Shown: positions 1 to 8,586, numbered from the stretch's first letter. The stretch: DNA of 64,000 nt from Methylorubrum thiocyanatum (GCA_014138645.1 JACJIB010000004.1:496001-560000), one strand, 5' to 3'. Notes: generated from the letters alone by a model not told the origin. Translations and numbers: made by a program.

Positions 1-1315
1 TGTCGCCGTAGGACTGCCGGTGGGTGAGCCCCGTGACGGCGAGCAGCGTGATGACGGCGCCGTTATGCGGCAGGGTGTCCATGCCGCCGCTCGCCATGGA
101 GGCGACCCGGTGCATCACCTCCAGCGGGATGCCCGCCGCCTGCGCCGCCTCGATGAAGCGGCCGGACAGGGCGGCGAGCGCGATGGAGAGCCCGCCCGAG
201 GCCGAACCGGTGACGCCGGCCAGGACGTTGACCGTCACCGCCTCGTTGATGAGCGGGTTCGGGATCGCCGAGAGCGCGTCGGAGATCACCTTGAAGCCGG
301 GGAGCGCGGCGATGACCGCGCCGAAACCGTACTCGGTGGCGGTGTTCATGCCGGCGAGCAGCGCGCCCGCCACCGCCGCCTTCGACCCCTCGGAGAAGCG
401 CTCCGCGAGGTTGCGGAAGCCGAGGATCACGGTGGCGACGATGCCGAGCAGAAGCGCGCCCTGCACCGCCCAGATCGCCGCCACGGTCTTGATCGGCACG
501 GTCACGGGGTGGGCCGCCATCTCCGGCGTCAGCGCCGCGCTCGCCTGCTCGCCGTAGGAGGCGGTGATCCACGCGAGCAAGAGCCGGTTGCCGATCCCGA
601 CGACGAGGAGGGGCAGGAGCGCGACCAGGGGGTGGATGACCACCCAATCCTCGACCGCCTGCGGCTCGTTGGTATGGCCCTCGCCGTAGCCCTCGTCCCC
701 GGCCCGGCGGCGGCGCCATTCGAGGTAGGCGACGCCCACGCCGAACACGAAGAGCGCGCCGATCACCCCGAGCCAGGGGGCGGCGTAGGCGTCGGTCTTG
801 AAGAAGGAGGCCGGGATGATGTTCTGGATCTGCGGCGTGCCCGGCAGGGTGTCCATGGTGAAGGTGAAGGCGCCGAGGGCGATCGTGCCGGGGATCAGGC
901 GCTTCGGAATGTTCGAGCGGCGAAAAAGCTCGGCGGCGAAGGGGTAGACGGCGAAGACCGCCACGAACAGCGAGACGCCGCCATAGGTGAGGATGGCGCC
1001 GACCAGCACGATGGCGACGATCGCCCGCCCCTCGCCCAGGAGCCCGGTGACGGCGCCGACGATGGAGCGGGCGAACCCCGAGATCTCGATGAGCTTGCCG
1101 AAGACGGCTCCGAGCAGGAAGACGGGGAAGTACAGCTTCAGGAAGCCGACGAGCTTCTCCATGAACAGCCCGGAGAACAGCACCGGCACGGCGGCCGGAT
1201 CGGTCAGCAGCACCGCGCCCATGGCGGCCACGGGGGCGAACAGGATCACCGAGAAGCCGCGATAGGCGATCCCCATCAGGAAGAAGAGCGCCGCGAGGCA
1301 GATCAGGAAGCTCAA
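1..1315 (-). CDS. GntP-family permease (gluconate/organic-acid symporter), 3' end cut by window edge
   Basis: Inner-membrane symporter of the GntP/ion-transporter superfamily, expected to import gluconate-like or other small organic acids with protons. Translating the minus strand gives about 438 residues without a stop before position 1, so only a short C-terminus is missing. Successive hydrophobic segments alternate with family-like loops such as FTFTMDTLPGTPQIQNIIP, AGMNTATEYGFGAV and MASGGMDTLPHNGAVITLL. The start is read as TTG at 1315, eight bases after GGGAGG; a GTG at 1336 is in frame but has a weaker ribosome site. The substrate cannot be read from sequence. Confidence 0.85.
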   Translation of the reverse strand, partial: MSFLICLAALFFLMGIAYRGFSVILFAPVAAMGAVLLTDPAAVPVLFSGLFMEKLVGFLKLYFPVFLLGAVFGKLIEISGFARSIVGAVTGLLGEGRAIVAIVLVGAILTYGGVSLFVAVFAVYPFAAELFRRSNIPKRLIPGTIALGAFTFTMDTLPGTPQIQNIIPASFFKTDAYAAPWLGVIGALFVFGVGVAYLEWRRRRAGDEGYGEGHTNEPQAVEDWVVIHPLVALLPLLVVGIGNRLLLAWITASYGEQASAALTPEMAAHPVTVPIKTVAAIWAVQGALLLGIVATVILGFRNLAERFSEGSKAAVAGALLAGMNTATEYGFGAVIAALPGFKVISDALSAIPNPLINEAVTVNVLAGVTGSASGGLSIALAALSGRFIEAAQAAGIPLEVMHRVASMASGGMDTLPHNGAVITLLAVTGLTHRQSYGD

Positions 1316-1539
1316 AGCGGTGCCCTCCCGGAGCACTGTTCCGACGGGCCGGCCATCGGCGTACGGAGGACAATGCGAAGTCGCAGGCCTCTGGCCCCCG
1401 AGTGTCTCTCGACCATCATGTCCGTGCCGCGGGCCGTTTCAATACGGCCGCGCTACAAACCGGCCGGGACGCGTTGCCCGAACCCGGTTGCTTTGGTGCA
1501 ATGGTTGCACCATGATTTGGCACGAAGAGCCGACGTGCC

Positions 1540-1773
1540 GTGCCGACCTATAAGATCTTCGATGCCTTCCGGATCGAGCTGCGCTCGCGGGATCATGCCC
1601 CGCCCCATATCCATGTGGTCGGTCCAGACTTCCACGCCCTGATCACGATCCGGGACCTGCAGGTGCTGCGCGGCACGATCACGCGACGGGCGCTGACCGA
1701 AGTGGTGGCTTGGGCCGAGGGACGGCGCGACGAACGGATGGCCGAATGGAGGCGCCTCAATGAGCGCGACTGA
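1540..1773 (+). CDS. DUF4160-domain protein, toxin-like half of a small gene pair
   Basis: A 77-residue protein with the DUF4160 signature: an N-terminal strand, then the histidine-rich motif RDHAPPHIHVVG, then an ITIRDLQVLRG segment and a short C-terminal helix. The start is GTG at 1540; a TGA at 1513 closes the frame upstream and there is no other usual start codon between, with GAAGAG about ten bases ahead. It overlaps the next gene by 14 bases. DUF4160 and DUF2442 genes are commonly adjacent and have been proposed as toxin-antitoxin-like pairs; the toxin role here is inferred from that context only. Confidence 0.75.
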   Translation: MPTYKIFDAFRIELRSRDHAPPHIHVVGPDFHALITIRDLQVLRGTITRRALTEVVAWAEGRRDERMAEWRRLNERD

Positions 1774-2242
1774 CAGGATTACGGTGGGAGAGCCGCTGCC
1801 GCGCCTCGCTTCGGTCGTGGCGGGCGGGCCCTACGAGGTCGCCCTCACCTGGGCGGAGGGCGCGCGCGTCGGCCGCAGCGATGTCGTCGATCTCGCTCCG
1901 ATCATCCTGACCTACAAGGTCTTCCGCCCCCTGCGCGAAGACGCCGCCCAGTTCCGCGCCGTCCGGCTCGGCGAAGGGGGTCGGTCCATCGTCTGGCCGG
2001 ACGACGCGGACCTCGACATCGGCGCCGACAGCTTGGAGGGGCTGGCCGAGGAAACGATGACGAACGCCGATTTCGCCGCCTTCCTTCAGCGCCACGGGCT
2101 GACCTACGACGCGGCGGCGGCCCATCTCGGCATTTCCCGGCGCATGGTCGCCTATTACGCGAAGAGCCACGCCGTACCGCGGGTCCTGGCGCTCGCCTGC
2201 CGGTACATCGATCTTCAGGCCGACGCCTCCCGCGCGGCATAG
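1760..2242 (+). CDS. DUF2442 protein with C-terminal helix-turn-helix, antitoxin-like partner
   Basis: A 160-residue two-domain protein. Residues about 15-95 match DUF2442 (YEVALTWAEGARVGRSDVVD onward, ending in IVWPDDADLDIGADSL). Residues about 100-152 look like a DNA-binding helix-turn-helix (YDAAAAHLGISRRMVAYYAK). The ATG at 1760 follows GGAGGCG and lies inside the DUF4160 gene, so the two are translationally coupled. A DNA-binding partner fits an autoregulating antitoxin, but that role is inference. A DUF2442 protein acting in amino-acid or nucleotide uptake is an alternative that I cannot exclude. Confidence 0.75.
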   Translation: MSATDRITVGEPLPRLASVVAGGPYEVALTWAEGARVGRSDVVDLAPIILTYKVFRPLREDAAQFRAVRLGEGGRSIVWPDDADLDIGADSLEGLAEETMTNADFAAFLQRHGLTYDAAAAHLGISRRMVAYYAKSHAVPRVLALACRYIDLQADASRAA

Positions 2243-2268
2243 GGACCGTCGCGGCTCCTCAAGCCGCC

Positions 2269-2760
2269 TCACAGGCTCCGGTGCATCACCAGCGCATCGA
2301 CCGGCCCGTGCACGGGATGGCGGAACACGCCGGGCAGGCGGCCGACCTCCCGCAGGCCGAGGCTCGTCCACAGGGCGACGGCATGGGTGTTGGTGGCGAC
2401 GACGATGTTGAACTGCATCGCCGTGAAGCCCTGAGCCCGGGCGGCCTCGAAGGAATGCAGGCCCATGGCGCGGGCGACGCCGCGGCCCCGCGCCATGGGA
2501 TGCGTGGCGTAGGCGCCGTTGGCGACATGGTCGCCGGCCCCGAGTTGGTTGGCGCGGATGTAGTAGCTGCCCAGCACCGCGTCGGCGTCCTGCGCGACGA
2601 AGACATGGTGGGCCGGGGAGAACCAGTAGGCGAGCGCCCGCGCCCGGTCCCAGTCCCGCGGCAGGGCGTAGGCCTCGCCCGCGCGCAGGATCGGCTCCAG
2701 GATCGTCCAGATCGCGTCGTGGTCGCGGCTCTGGGCCGGGCGGATCAGCAGGTCGGTCAT
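2269..2760 (-). CDS. GNAT-family N-acetyltransferase
   Basis: A 163-residue GNAT acetyltransferase, transferring acetyl from acetyl-CoA to an unknown amine. It shows the N-terminal strand LIRPAQSRDHDAIWTILEP, the pyrophosphate-binding motif A around HPMARGRGVARAMG, and a C-terminal NTHAVALWTSLGLREVGRLP segment. I place the start at the ATG at 2760 because homology begins at MTDLLIRP. The frame stays open to 2823, but the extra residues are proline-rich and unlike the family. It is convergent with the DUF4160/DUF2442 pair and stands alone. Confidence 0.85.
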   Translation of the reverse strand: MTDLLIRPAQSRDHDAIWTILEPILRAGEAYALPRDWDRARALAYWFSPAHHVFVAQDADAVLGSYYIRANQLGAGDHVANGAYATHPMARGRGVARAMGLHSFEAARAQGFTAMQFNIVVATNTHAVALWTSLGLREVGRLPGVFRHPVHGPVDALVMHRSL

Positions 2761-3046
2761 CGTGTTCGGGAAGGGGTCAGGGAAGGGGTCGGCGGTCGAG
2801 AACGGTGCCCGCACCGGTAGCACGAATCGGGGGCGGCCGGATCTTCCGGCTTAGGCACCTGCCCCATTCGGACGACGCGCCACGCGCGCGCAGACGAAAC
2901 GTGTCCCAAGATGCGGAAGAAGCTCGAAGAATGGCCTTTCCTCCCTGCCCGCGCCCGGCGTTGACGGCAGGATTTTTCTTCAATGAGACTTCCCGTGCGG
3001 TCGCGCCGCGCGGCTGCCCAACACGATGTTCGAGGGAGCAAACGCG

Positions 3047-3571
3047 ATGTATCGCAGATCGACGATCCTTGCCGTCCCCCCTGCCGCCGCCTTTGCCGCC
3101 GCTTTGTCGCTGGCCCCGGTCCTTCCGACGGCCGCCCTCGCGATGCCGATGGGCGGAAGCTTCACCGGCCGCGTCGACAGTCAGGCGCCGCAGGTGCTGG
3201 GGCCCAACGAGGTCAAGCTCCAGCAGACCGCCTCCGGGATCAACACCGGCCCCGGCACCCCGCTCGACGGCGCCCGGGTGCAGTGGGTGGAGACCGTCAC
3301 GCTCAAGAACGGCCAGGGGCCGGTGCAGGGCACCATCACCTTCACGACGCCCGGCGGCACGACCTCGAGCCTCTACCGGGGGACGGTCACGACCGACGCC
3401 CAGGGCCGCGTCACGGCAACCGGCACCTACCGGGACAGCGCGGCCACCGGTGAGTTCGCGGGCACGAAGGGCAAGGGCAGCTTCTCCCTCGCCTACACGT
3501 CGAAGACCGAGTTCGCCGGCCAGTGGCAGGGTGAGGTGACGCTGCCGGGCCAGAAATCCTCGAAGCGCTGA
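3047..3571 (+). CDS. Exported protein of unknown function
   Basis: A 174-residue protein with a clear signal peptide: a positively charged start (MYRRS), a hydrophobic core and a cleavage site near LPTAALA/MPMGG. The mature part is rich in Gly, Thr and short alternating strands (GTITFTTPGGTT, RVTATGTYRDSAATGEF, FAGQWQGEVTLPG), like a small periplasmic beta-barrel or beta-sandwich. ATG 3047 is preferred to ATG 3026 because CGAGGGA sits about ten bases before it. I do not recognise a named family; a DUF3224-like or lipocalin-like fold is only a guess. Confidence 0.7.
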   Translation: MYRRSTILAVPPAAAFAAALSLAPVLPTAALAMPMGGSFTGRVDSQAPQVLGPNEVKLQQTASGINTGPGTPLDGARVQWVETVTLKNGQGPVQGTITFTTPGGTTSSLYRGTVTTDAQGRVTATGTYRDSAATGEFAGTKGKGSFSLAYTSKTEFAGQWQGEVTLPGQKSSKR

Positions 3572-3591
3572 GGCCCCCTTCCGGGGACATC

Positions 3592-4443
3592 TCAGCCGGA
3601 GACGGGGCGGGTCGCCGAACGGGGCTCCGGCGACGGCACCGCCTTGCCCGCGTCTGCGCCGGGAATCAGCGCGATCCGGCCCCAGCCGGGCAGCTTGAGG
3701 GCCGGGCGGCGCCAGTCGAGACCCGCCACCGCGCCGAGCAGGTTGAGTTCCAGCCCGTCGACCCAGCCGAGCGTGAGGCCGACATAGCCGCGCCAGGACA
3801 GGCGCAGGCCGGTGCCGCTCGGGGTGAGTTCGGCGAAGCGGCCCGGCGGCGTCCAGTCCTTGCCCAAAGCGGTCGGCGGCAGCGGCACGTCGTTGTCGGG
3901 GATGCGCGCGACGACGTGGGCGGCGAAGGTGTTCGAGTTCGGCCCCGGCCACGCCCGATAGGAGCCCTGGCTGCGATAGGGATAGTCGGCCACCGCCGCG
4001 CGGATGCCGGGGATCGCCCGCGCCGCTGCCTCGCCGTCGAGGGCCAGCACGCTCTCCGGCGCGTTGCCGAACCAGCGCCCGTCCGGCGCGTAGGCGTCGG
4101 TGCGCACGGGCGCGCCCCAGCCGACCACGTCGTAGCGGGTGTAGCGGGGCGCGCCCGCCTCCTTGATCACCACCCAGCTGTGATGGGCGAAGATGCCCCG
4201 CCAGCGCCCGACCCGGGCGGCGTAGACCCGCACCATCGCTCCCGGCACGGCGGCGGCCGGCGGCAGCAGGCCCGCGCTCGACCAGTCGGCCGTCGACCAG
4301 TTCTCCGCACGTCCCCCTTTCGCATTCCACCACAGGGCGTGGGTCGCGAGCGGCACGAGGAAGAGCAGGACGAGGAGGGCGAGAGCGAGGAGGAGAAGGC
4401 GGAGGGCAGGCAGGAGCACGTCGGGAGGCACGCTGGCAGACAT
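3592..4443 (-). CDS. DUF3750 family membrane-anchored protein
   Basis: A 283-residue protein with an N-terminal membrane anchor (about residues 9-38) followed by a soluble domain matching DUF3750: GAMVRVYAARVGRWRGIFAH, HSWVVIKEAG, YTRYDVVGWG and an SNTFAAHVVARIP segment holding a conserved Asn-Thr. The family recalls the LRAT/NlpC-like papain folds in its His and Asn motifs, but its function is unknown to me. The start is ATG 4443. The gene diverges from the TonB receptor at 4711, and the 267 bases between them carry a tandem repeat at 4653-4687 that could serve both promoters. Confidence 0.8.
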   Translation of the reverse strand: MSASVPPDVLLPALRLLLLALALLVLLFLVPLATHALWWNAKGGRAENWSTADWSSAGLLPPAAAVPGAMVRVYAARVGRWRGIFAHHSWVVIKEAGAPRYTRYDVVGWGAPVRTDAYAPDGRWFGNAPESVLALDGEAAARAIPGIRAAVADYPYRSQGSYRAWPGPNSNTFAAHVVARIPDNDVPLPPTALGKDWTPPGRFAELTPSGTGLRLSWRGYVGLTLGWVDGLELNLLGAVAGLDWRRPALKLPGWGRIALIPGADAGKAVPSPEPRSATRPVSG

Positions 4444-4652
4444 CGGGTTCCGGAACAGAAGATCCCGACAGGCAACACCCCCCCCGGAACGAGACTGCAA
4501 TGTCACGTCCGGCCCCGCTCGGTACAAGCGCCTGCGACGCCGCGCACCGGCCCACGCAGCGCGCGCCGTGCAGCCGCGCACCGAACGTGCCTCTGATGCA
4601 GGCCGGCCACACATCGAGGCTCGCGGCGGAAGGCGGGGCGGATAGGCCTTGC

Positions 4653-4687
4653 AACGTTGTAACACCCCTGTGATGAAACATTGTAAC
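4653..4687 (+). promoter_or_regulatory. Tandem 11-bp operator-like repeat upstream of TonB receptor
   Basis: AACGTTGTAAC (4653-4663) and AACATTGTAAC (4677-4687) differ at one base and start 24 bases apart, a little over two helical turns. Each contains the imperfect palindrome GTTGTAAC or ATTGTAAC. They lie 24-58 bases before the receptor start at 4711, where a repressor would be expected. Given the ZnuD-like receptor, a zinc-responsive (Zur) or other metal-responsive site is plausible, but the sequence is not an exact Zur box. Confidence 0.45.
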
Positions 4688-4710
4688 GTGACAAGGTTGG
4701 ATCGACGGGA

Positions 4711-6858
4711 ATGCGGCGCGGACGTTCGGGACGGATGCTGCTGGCGGCGGGGGCGGTGCTGAGCGCGGCCCCCGGAACCATCCCTGCGCTGCGGGCGCAG
4801 GAGGCGACCACGCTGGAGGAGATCAGCGTCACCTCGGTGAGCCCGATCCAGGGCCGGCCCGCCGCCCCCTCGCCCGCGCCGGCCACCCTCCCCGCCCGTG
4901 CGGCCGAGGTGCTGCCGGTGGTGACCAACACCTTCTCGCCGGTGACGGTGGTGCCGCAGGAGCGGATCGCCCGCGACCAGCCGCGCACGCTCGGCGACGC
5001 GCTGTTCGACCGGCCAGGCATCTCCGCCTCGACCTACGCGCCGGGGGCGGCCTCGCGGCCGATCATCCGCGGCCTCGACAACGCTCGGGTGCGCATCCAG
5101 GAGAACGGCATCGTCAACGGCGGCGTGTCCGATCTCGGCGAGGATCACGCGGTGCCGATCAACCCGCTCAACGCCAGCCGGATCGAGGTGATCCGCGGCC
5201 CCGCGACGCTGCGCTACGGCTCGGGCGCGATCGGCGGCGTGGTCTCGACCGAGAACAACCAAGTGCCGACCTTCATCCCGGCGCGCGGGGTCACCGGGCA
5301 GGTCACGACGGGCTACACCACGGTCGATAACGGGCGGACCGGCGCGGCGAGCGTCGATGCGGGTGCCGACGGCATCGCGGTCCACGCCGACGGCTTCAAG
5401 ACCGCCACCGATTCCTACGCGATCCCCGGCGGCATCCAGCGCAATTCGGCCACCGAATCGCAGGGCGGCTCGGTCGGCATCTCGGCCATCGGCGACCGCG
5501 GCTTCCTCGGCCTCTCCTACAGCCATTACGACGCGATCTACCAGATTCCCGGCGGCGAAGCCGAGGAGGCGCGCACCCGGCTGACCCCGAATCAGGACCG
5601 CCTGCTCGCCCGCGGCGAGTACCGGCCGCTGAACGGGCCGTTCGAGGTGCTGCGGTTCTGGGCCGGCGGTTCGGTCTACCGCCACGAGGAGATCGGCATC
5701 GGCGAGGACGGGGTCGAGGGCGTCCAGGCGATCTTCAAGAACCGCGAGGTCGAGGCCCGCTTCGAGGCCCAGCACGTTCCGGCCTTCACCGCGCTGGGCA
5801 CGCTCACCGGCGCGGTCGGCGTCCAGGCGGGCCGGCGGGTGCTGAACTCGCAGCTCGAGAGCTTCCTGCCGCCGACCGAGTCGCGGATGCTCGCCGGCTA
5901 CCTGTTCGAGGAGCTGGCGGTGGGCGGCGGCCTGCGATTCCAGGCGGCGGGCCGGATCGAGGGCGACCGGCTCAACAGCATCGCGACGCTGTTTCCCGGC
6001 GACTTCCTGCCCGACGGCACCGATCCGGCGAGCTTCGCCCTGACCCGCCGCTTCGCCCCGAAGAGCGCCAGCATCGGCGCCCTGCAGGATCTGCCCTACG
6101 GCTTCGTGGCGAGCCTCAACGGCTCCTATGTCGAGCGCGCGCCCACCGGCTACGAGCTGTTCTCGCAGGGGCCACACGATGCCACCGCGACCTTCGAGAT
6201 CGGCGATCCGACCCTGCGGCTGGAGCGCGCGCGCACCGTCGAGATCTCCCTGCGCCGGGCGGACGGGCCGCTGCGCCTCGACGCCACCGGCTACTACACG
6301 CGCTACACCGGCTTCATCTTCAAGCGCGACACCGGCAACCGCTGCGACGACGACTTCGCCTCCTGCGGCACCGGCGACGAGCTGCAACAGGTCGTCTACT
6401 CGCAGGCCAACGCCACCTTCTACGGGGCCGAGATCGGCGCGCAGCTCGACCTGTTCGCGGTCGGCGACGGCTGGGCGGGCCTCGAGGCGCAGTACGACTT
6501 CGTCCGCGCCCAGTTCGACGACGGCTCCTACGTCCCGCGCATCCCGCCCCACCGGCTCGGCGGCGGCGCCTTCGTGCGAGCGAACGGCTGGTTCGCGCGG
6601 ATCAACCTGCTCCACGCCTTCGACCACACCGAGATCGCCCCGTTCGAGACGGTGACGCCGGGCTGGAACGACCTGCGCGCCGAACTCGCCTACACCCAGG
6701 CGCTCGACCCCGCGGTCTACGGCGCCACCGAGGTGACGCTCGGCCTCCAGGGCCGCAACCTGCTCGACGACGACATCCGCAACTCGGCCTCGTTCAAGAA
6801 GGACGAGATCCTGCTACCGGGCCGCAACCTCCGCCTGTTCCTGACGGCGCGGTTCTGA
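4711..6858 (+). CDS. TonB-dependent outer-membrane receptor, ZnuD-like (probable zinc or metal-chelate uptake)
   Basis: A 715-residue outer-membrane transporter. A signal peptide ends near PALRA/QEA, followed by a TonB-box-like ATTLEEISVTS and a plug domain (about residues 80-200) with RGLDNARVRIQENGI, EDHAVPINPLNASRIEVIRG and PATLRYGSGAIGGVV, then a beta-barrel ending in NLRLFLTARF with C-terminal aromatic Phe. The plug wording closely resembles the zinc receptor ZnuD. A short CDDDFASC loop in the barrel could hold a disulfide. It is monocistronic. Zinc as substrate is inferred from plug similarity; a siderophore or haem substrate is possible. Confidence 0.85.
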   Translation: MRRGRSGRMLLAAGAVLSAAPGTIPALRAQEATTLEEISVTSVSPIQGRPAAPSPAPATLPARAAEVLPVVTNTFSPVTVVPQERIARDQPRTLGDALFDRPGISASTYAPGAASRPIIRGLDNARVRIQENGIVNGGVSDLGEDHAVPINPLNASRIEVIRGPATLRYGSGAIGGVVSTENNQVPTFIPARGVTGQVTTGYTTVDNGRTGAASVDAGADGIAVHADGFKTATDSYAIPGGIQRNSATESQGGSVGISAIGDRGFLGLSYSHYDAIYQIPGGEAEEARTRLTPNQDRLLARGEYRPLNGPFEVLRFWAGGSVYRHEEIGIGEDGVEGVQAIFKNREVEARFEAQHVPAFTALGTLTGAVGVQAGRRVLNSQLESFLPPTESRMLAGYLFEELAVGGGLRFQAAGRIEGDRLNSIATLFPGDFLPDGTDPASFALTRRFAPKSASIGALQDLPYGFVASLNGSYVERAPTGYELFSQGPHDATATFEIGDPTLRLERARTVEISLRRADGPLRLDATGYYTRYTGFIFKRDTGNRCDDDFASCGTGDELQQVVYSQANATFYGAEIGAQLDLFAVGDGWAGLEAQYDFVRAQFDDGSYVPRIPPHRLGGGAFVRANGWFARINLLHAFDHTEIAPFETVTPGWNDLRAELAYTQALDPAVYGATEVTLGLQGRNLLDDDIRNSASFKKDEILLPGRNLRLFLTARF

Positions 6859-6890
6859 GACCGCGCGGCCTAGGGGCTGCCCGCGCCGCC

Positions 6891-7358
6891 TTACTTGCCC
6901 GCCGGGTTGCCGCCCGCCGCATTGCCGCGGGGCGGCTTTGCCGCCGGGGCCGCCGGGCGCTCGGGCGGCGTGACGGCGCCCGCCACCGTCCAGTGGCACA
7001 CCGCCGTACCCTTGAGGGTGAGGCAGTCGTAGGCGCGGCCGTTGAGGGCGACGTGGTCGGCGAGGCCCATGACCGCGGCCCGATCCACGGGGCGGCAGCC
7101 GAGATCGGATTTCGGATCGGTCGCGAGGGCGAGCGCGGCGGCGCGATCCTCCCCCGCGCTGCGCAGGAGGCTGCGCAGGTTGGCCAGCGAGGTGCAGCCG
7201 ACCGCGGAAGCCGGCCGGGCCTGCGCCTTCGGATCTCCCGCCCTGCCCCCCGTGCCGGGCGCGGTGGCCTGCGCGAAGGCGGCCGGCGCGGACAGAGCCA
7301 GAGTTACGACCGCCGGAGCGGCGAGGGTCCGGAAGACGCGGAGCAGCGGGCGGGACAT
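6891..7358 (-). CDS. Small exported protein of unknown function
   Basis: A 155-residue protein with a signal peptide (SRPLLRVFRTLAAPAVVTLAL) cleaved near AAFA/QATA. The mature region has three cysteines in a patterned order (AVGCTSLANLRSLLRSAGED, SDLGCRPVDRAAVMGL, YDCLTLKGTAVCHW; four counting the last), suggesting disulfides in the periplasm, and ends in a low-complexity Pro/Ala/Gly tail. ATG 7358 is chosen because GAGG lies eight bases ahead and the signal peptide begins there. It is convergent with the TonB receptor. I do not recognise a family. Confidence 0.7.
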   Translation of the reverse strand: MSRPLLRVFRTLAAPAVVTLALSAPAAFAQATAPGTGGRAGDPKAQARPASAVGCTSLANLRSLLRSAGEDRAAALALATDPKSDLGCRPVDRAAVMGLADHVALNGRAYDCLTLKGTAVCHWTVAGAVTPPERPAAPAAKPPRGNAAGGNPAGK

Positions 7359-7483
7359 GGATCGGCCTCGGGCGGCAGAACCCCTTCCCGCATGGCCGTT
7401 GCCGGCCCCCGGACCGGAGCACTGAAGCCCGCCATACCATGCCCGAGGCCCCGCACCGAGCGCCGCCGCCCCGGCGCCGCGCC

Positions 7484-7999
7484 TCACGATCCCGCGCGCG
7501 CCTGCTGCGTCCGCAGCTTGGCGAAGCGCTTGAGGACGCGCTCGCGGCGCAGCCGGCTCAGCCGGTCGATCCAGAAGATCCCGTCGAGCTGGTCGATCTC
7601 GTGCTGGAGGCAGGCGGCGCGCAGGCCCTCGGCCTCCTCCTCGTGCTCGGCCCCGTCGAGGTCGCGGTAGCGCACCCGGACCCGCGCGGGCCGCTCCACC
7701 GGCTCGACGACCCCCGGCATCGAGACGCTCCCCTCCGGATGCGCGGCCCGCTCGGGCGAGGCCCAGACGAGGACGGGATCGACATAGACCGCGTGCGGCT
7801 CGTCCGGTTGCAGGCGGATCACCACCACCCGTTCGGGACGGCCGATATGGATCGCGGTCAGCCCCATCGCCGAGACGGCGCCGAGGGTGTCGAGCACGTC
7901 CGCCGCCAGCGCGCGCACGCCCTCCCCCGTGGCGGTGACCGGCCCGGCTGCCCGGTGCAGGCGGGGATCGGGATAGAGGACCAGCGGACGGGCGGGCAT
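7484..7999 (-). CDS. Peptide-deformylase-like protein lacking catalytic metal ligands
   Basis: A 171-residue protein with the full peptide-deformylase fold order but altered active-site motifs. Motif 1, normally GxGxAAxQ, reads AMGLTAIHIG (Gln replaced by His at about 51). Motif 2, normally EGCxS, reads EGSVS (metal-binding Cys replaced by Ser 91). Motif 3, normally HExDH, reads HEIDQ (second metal His replaced by Gln 137). Glu 134 remains. Only one of three metal ligands survives, so classic deformylase activity is unlikely. The start ATG 7999 follows GGAAG. No translation gene adjoins it, as def-fmt pairs usually would. Confidence 0.8.
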   Translation of the reverse strand: MPARPLVLYPDPRLHRAAGPVTATGEGVRALAADVLDTLGAVSAMGLTAIHIGRPERVVVIRLQPDEPHAVYVDPVLVWASPERAAHPEGSVSMPGVVEPVERPARVRVRYRDLDGAEHEEEAEGLRAACLQHEIDQLDGIFWIDRLSRLRRERVLKRFAKLRTQQARAGS

Positions 8000-8325
8000 G
8001 GCACGGCTTCCAGGCAGGACGTCTGTTCCGCTCCGTGCCCGATCGGGCCCCGCGGCGGAACGCTTGCGGGCTCCCATACCAGAGTGCGCCGCCGATGCCG
8101 CGTCAGGCGATTTCTAGGAGCTCCCATCGCGGGCCGGACCGATCGGGCCGGCGGGGGCGGCCTTTCGCCTGCACCGTGCCCATAACGATGCGCGGCGGAC
8201 CCGGGCGACAAAGACGTTTTGCAATGGAGGGCGGCCGATCCGCTGTCAGAGGCCGGATCAGGGAAATATCGGAACCTGATCAGCGCCGATGCATTGGCCC
8301 CCGAACCCAGAGGGAGCAAGATATC
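8000..8325. other. Intergenic region, divergent leaders
   Basis: No convincing gene was found between the divergent deformylase-like gene and the small exported protein at 8326. The part near 8271-8295 carries a candidate stress promoter listed separately. Long frames here are GC-driven and show no domain. Confidence 0.4.
8271..8295 (+). promoter_or_regulatory. Candidate EcfG-type general stress promoter
   Basis: GGAAC at 8271-8275, a 16-base spacer, then CATT at 8292-8295, against the alphaproteobacterial EcfG consensus GGAAC-N16/17-CGTT (one mismatch in the -10). It ends about 30 bases before the ATG at 8326. This is weak, motif-level evidence only. Confidence 0.3.
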
Positions 8326-8586
8326 ATGACGAAGACCATGACCGCCCTGCTCGCCGGCACTGTCGTCGCGGCGAGCATCACCGTCGCCGCCCCGGCCTCG
8401 GCGCAGTCGATTACCATCGGCCCGAACGGTCCGGGGATCGACCTTCGGTCCCGGGGGCAGCGTGAGCGCGACTACGACCGCGAGATGCGTCGTCGCGACC
8501 GGGACGATTATTACCGCGAGCAGCGCTTCCGGGAACGCGACCGCGACGACCGGCGCGGTTACGGCCGCCGCAGCTACGATTACTGA
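8326..8586 (+). CDS. Small exported Arg/Asp/Tyr-rich protein
   Basis: An 86-residue protein with a signal peptide (TKTMTALLAGTVVAASITVA) cleaved after ASA/QSI. The mature part is very polar and repetitive, built of Arg, Asp and Tyr (YDREMRRRDRDDYYREQRF), ending GYGRRSYDY. Start ATG 8326 follows AGGGAG by nine bases. Small periplasmic proteins of this composition are common in Methylobacterium and Rhizobiales and are often stress-induced. The function is unknown; charge patterning suggests binding to nucleic acid, envelope polymer or metal, which is only a guess. Confidence 0.7.
   Translation: MTKTMTALLAGTVVAASITVAAPASAQSITIGPNGPGIDLRSRGQRERDYDREMRRRDRDDYYREQRFRERDRDDRRGYGRRSYDY

Noticed and set aside
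20..1642. A 540-residue plus-strand frame over the GntP gene, and similar long frames over many genes
   Set aside because: They are antisense or shifted shadows of real genes in 70% GC DNA: Arg/Ala/Gly-rich, no domains, no ribosome sites.
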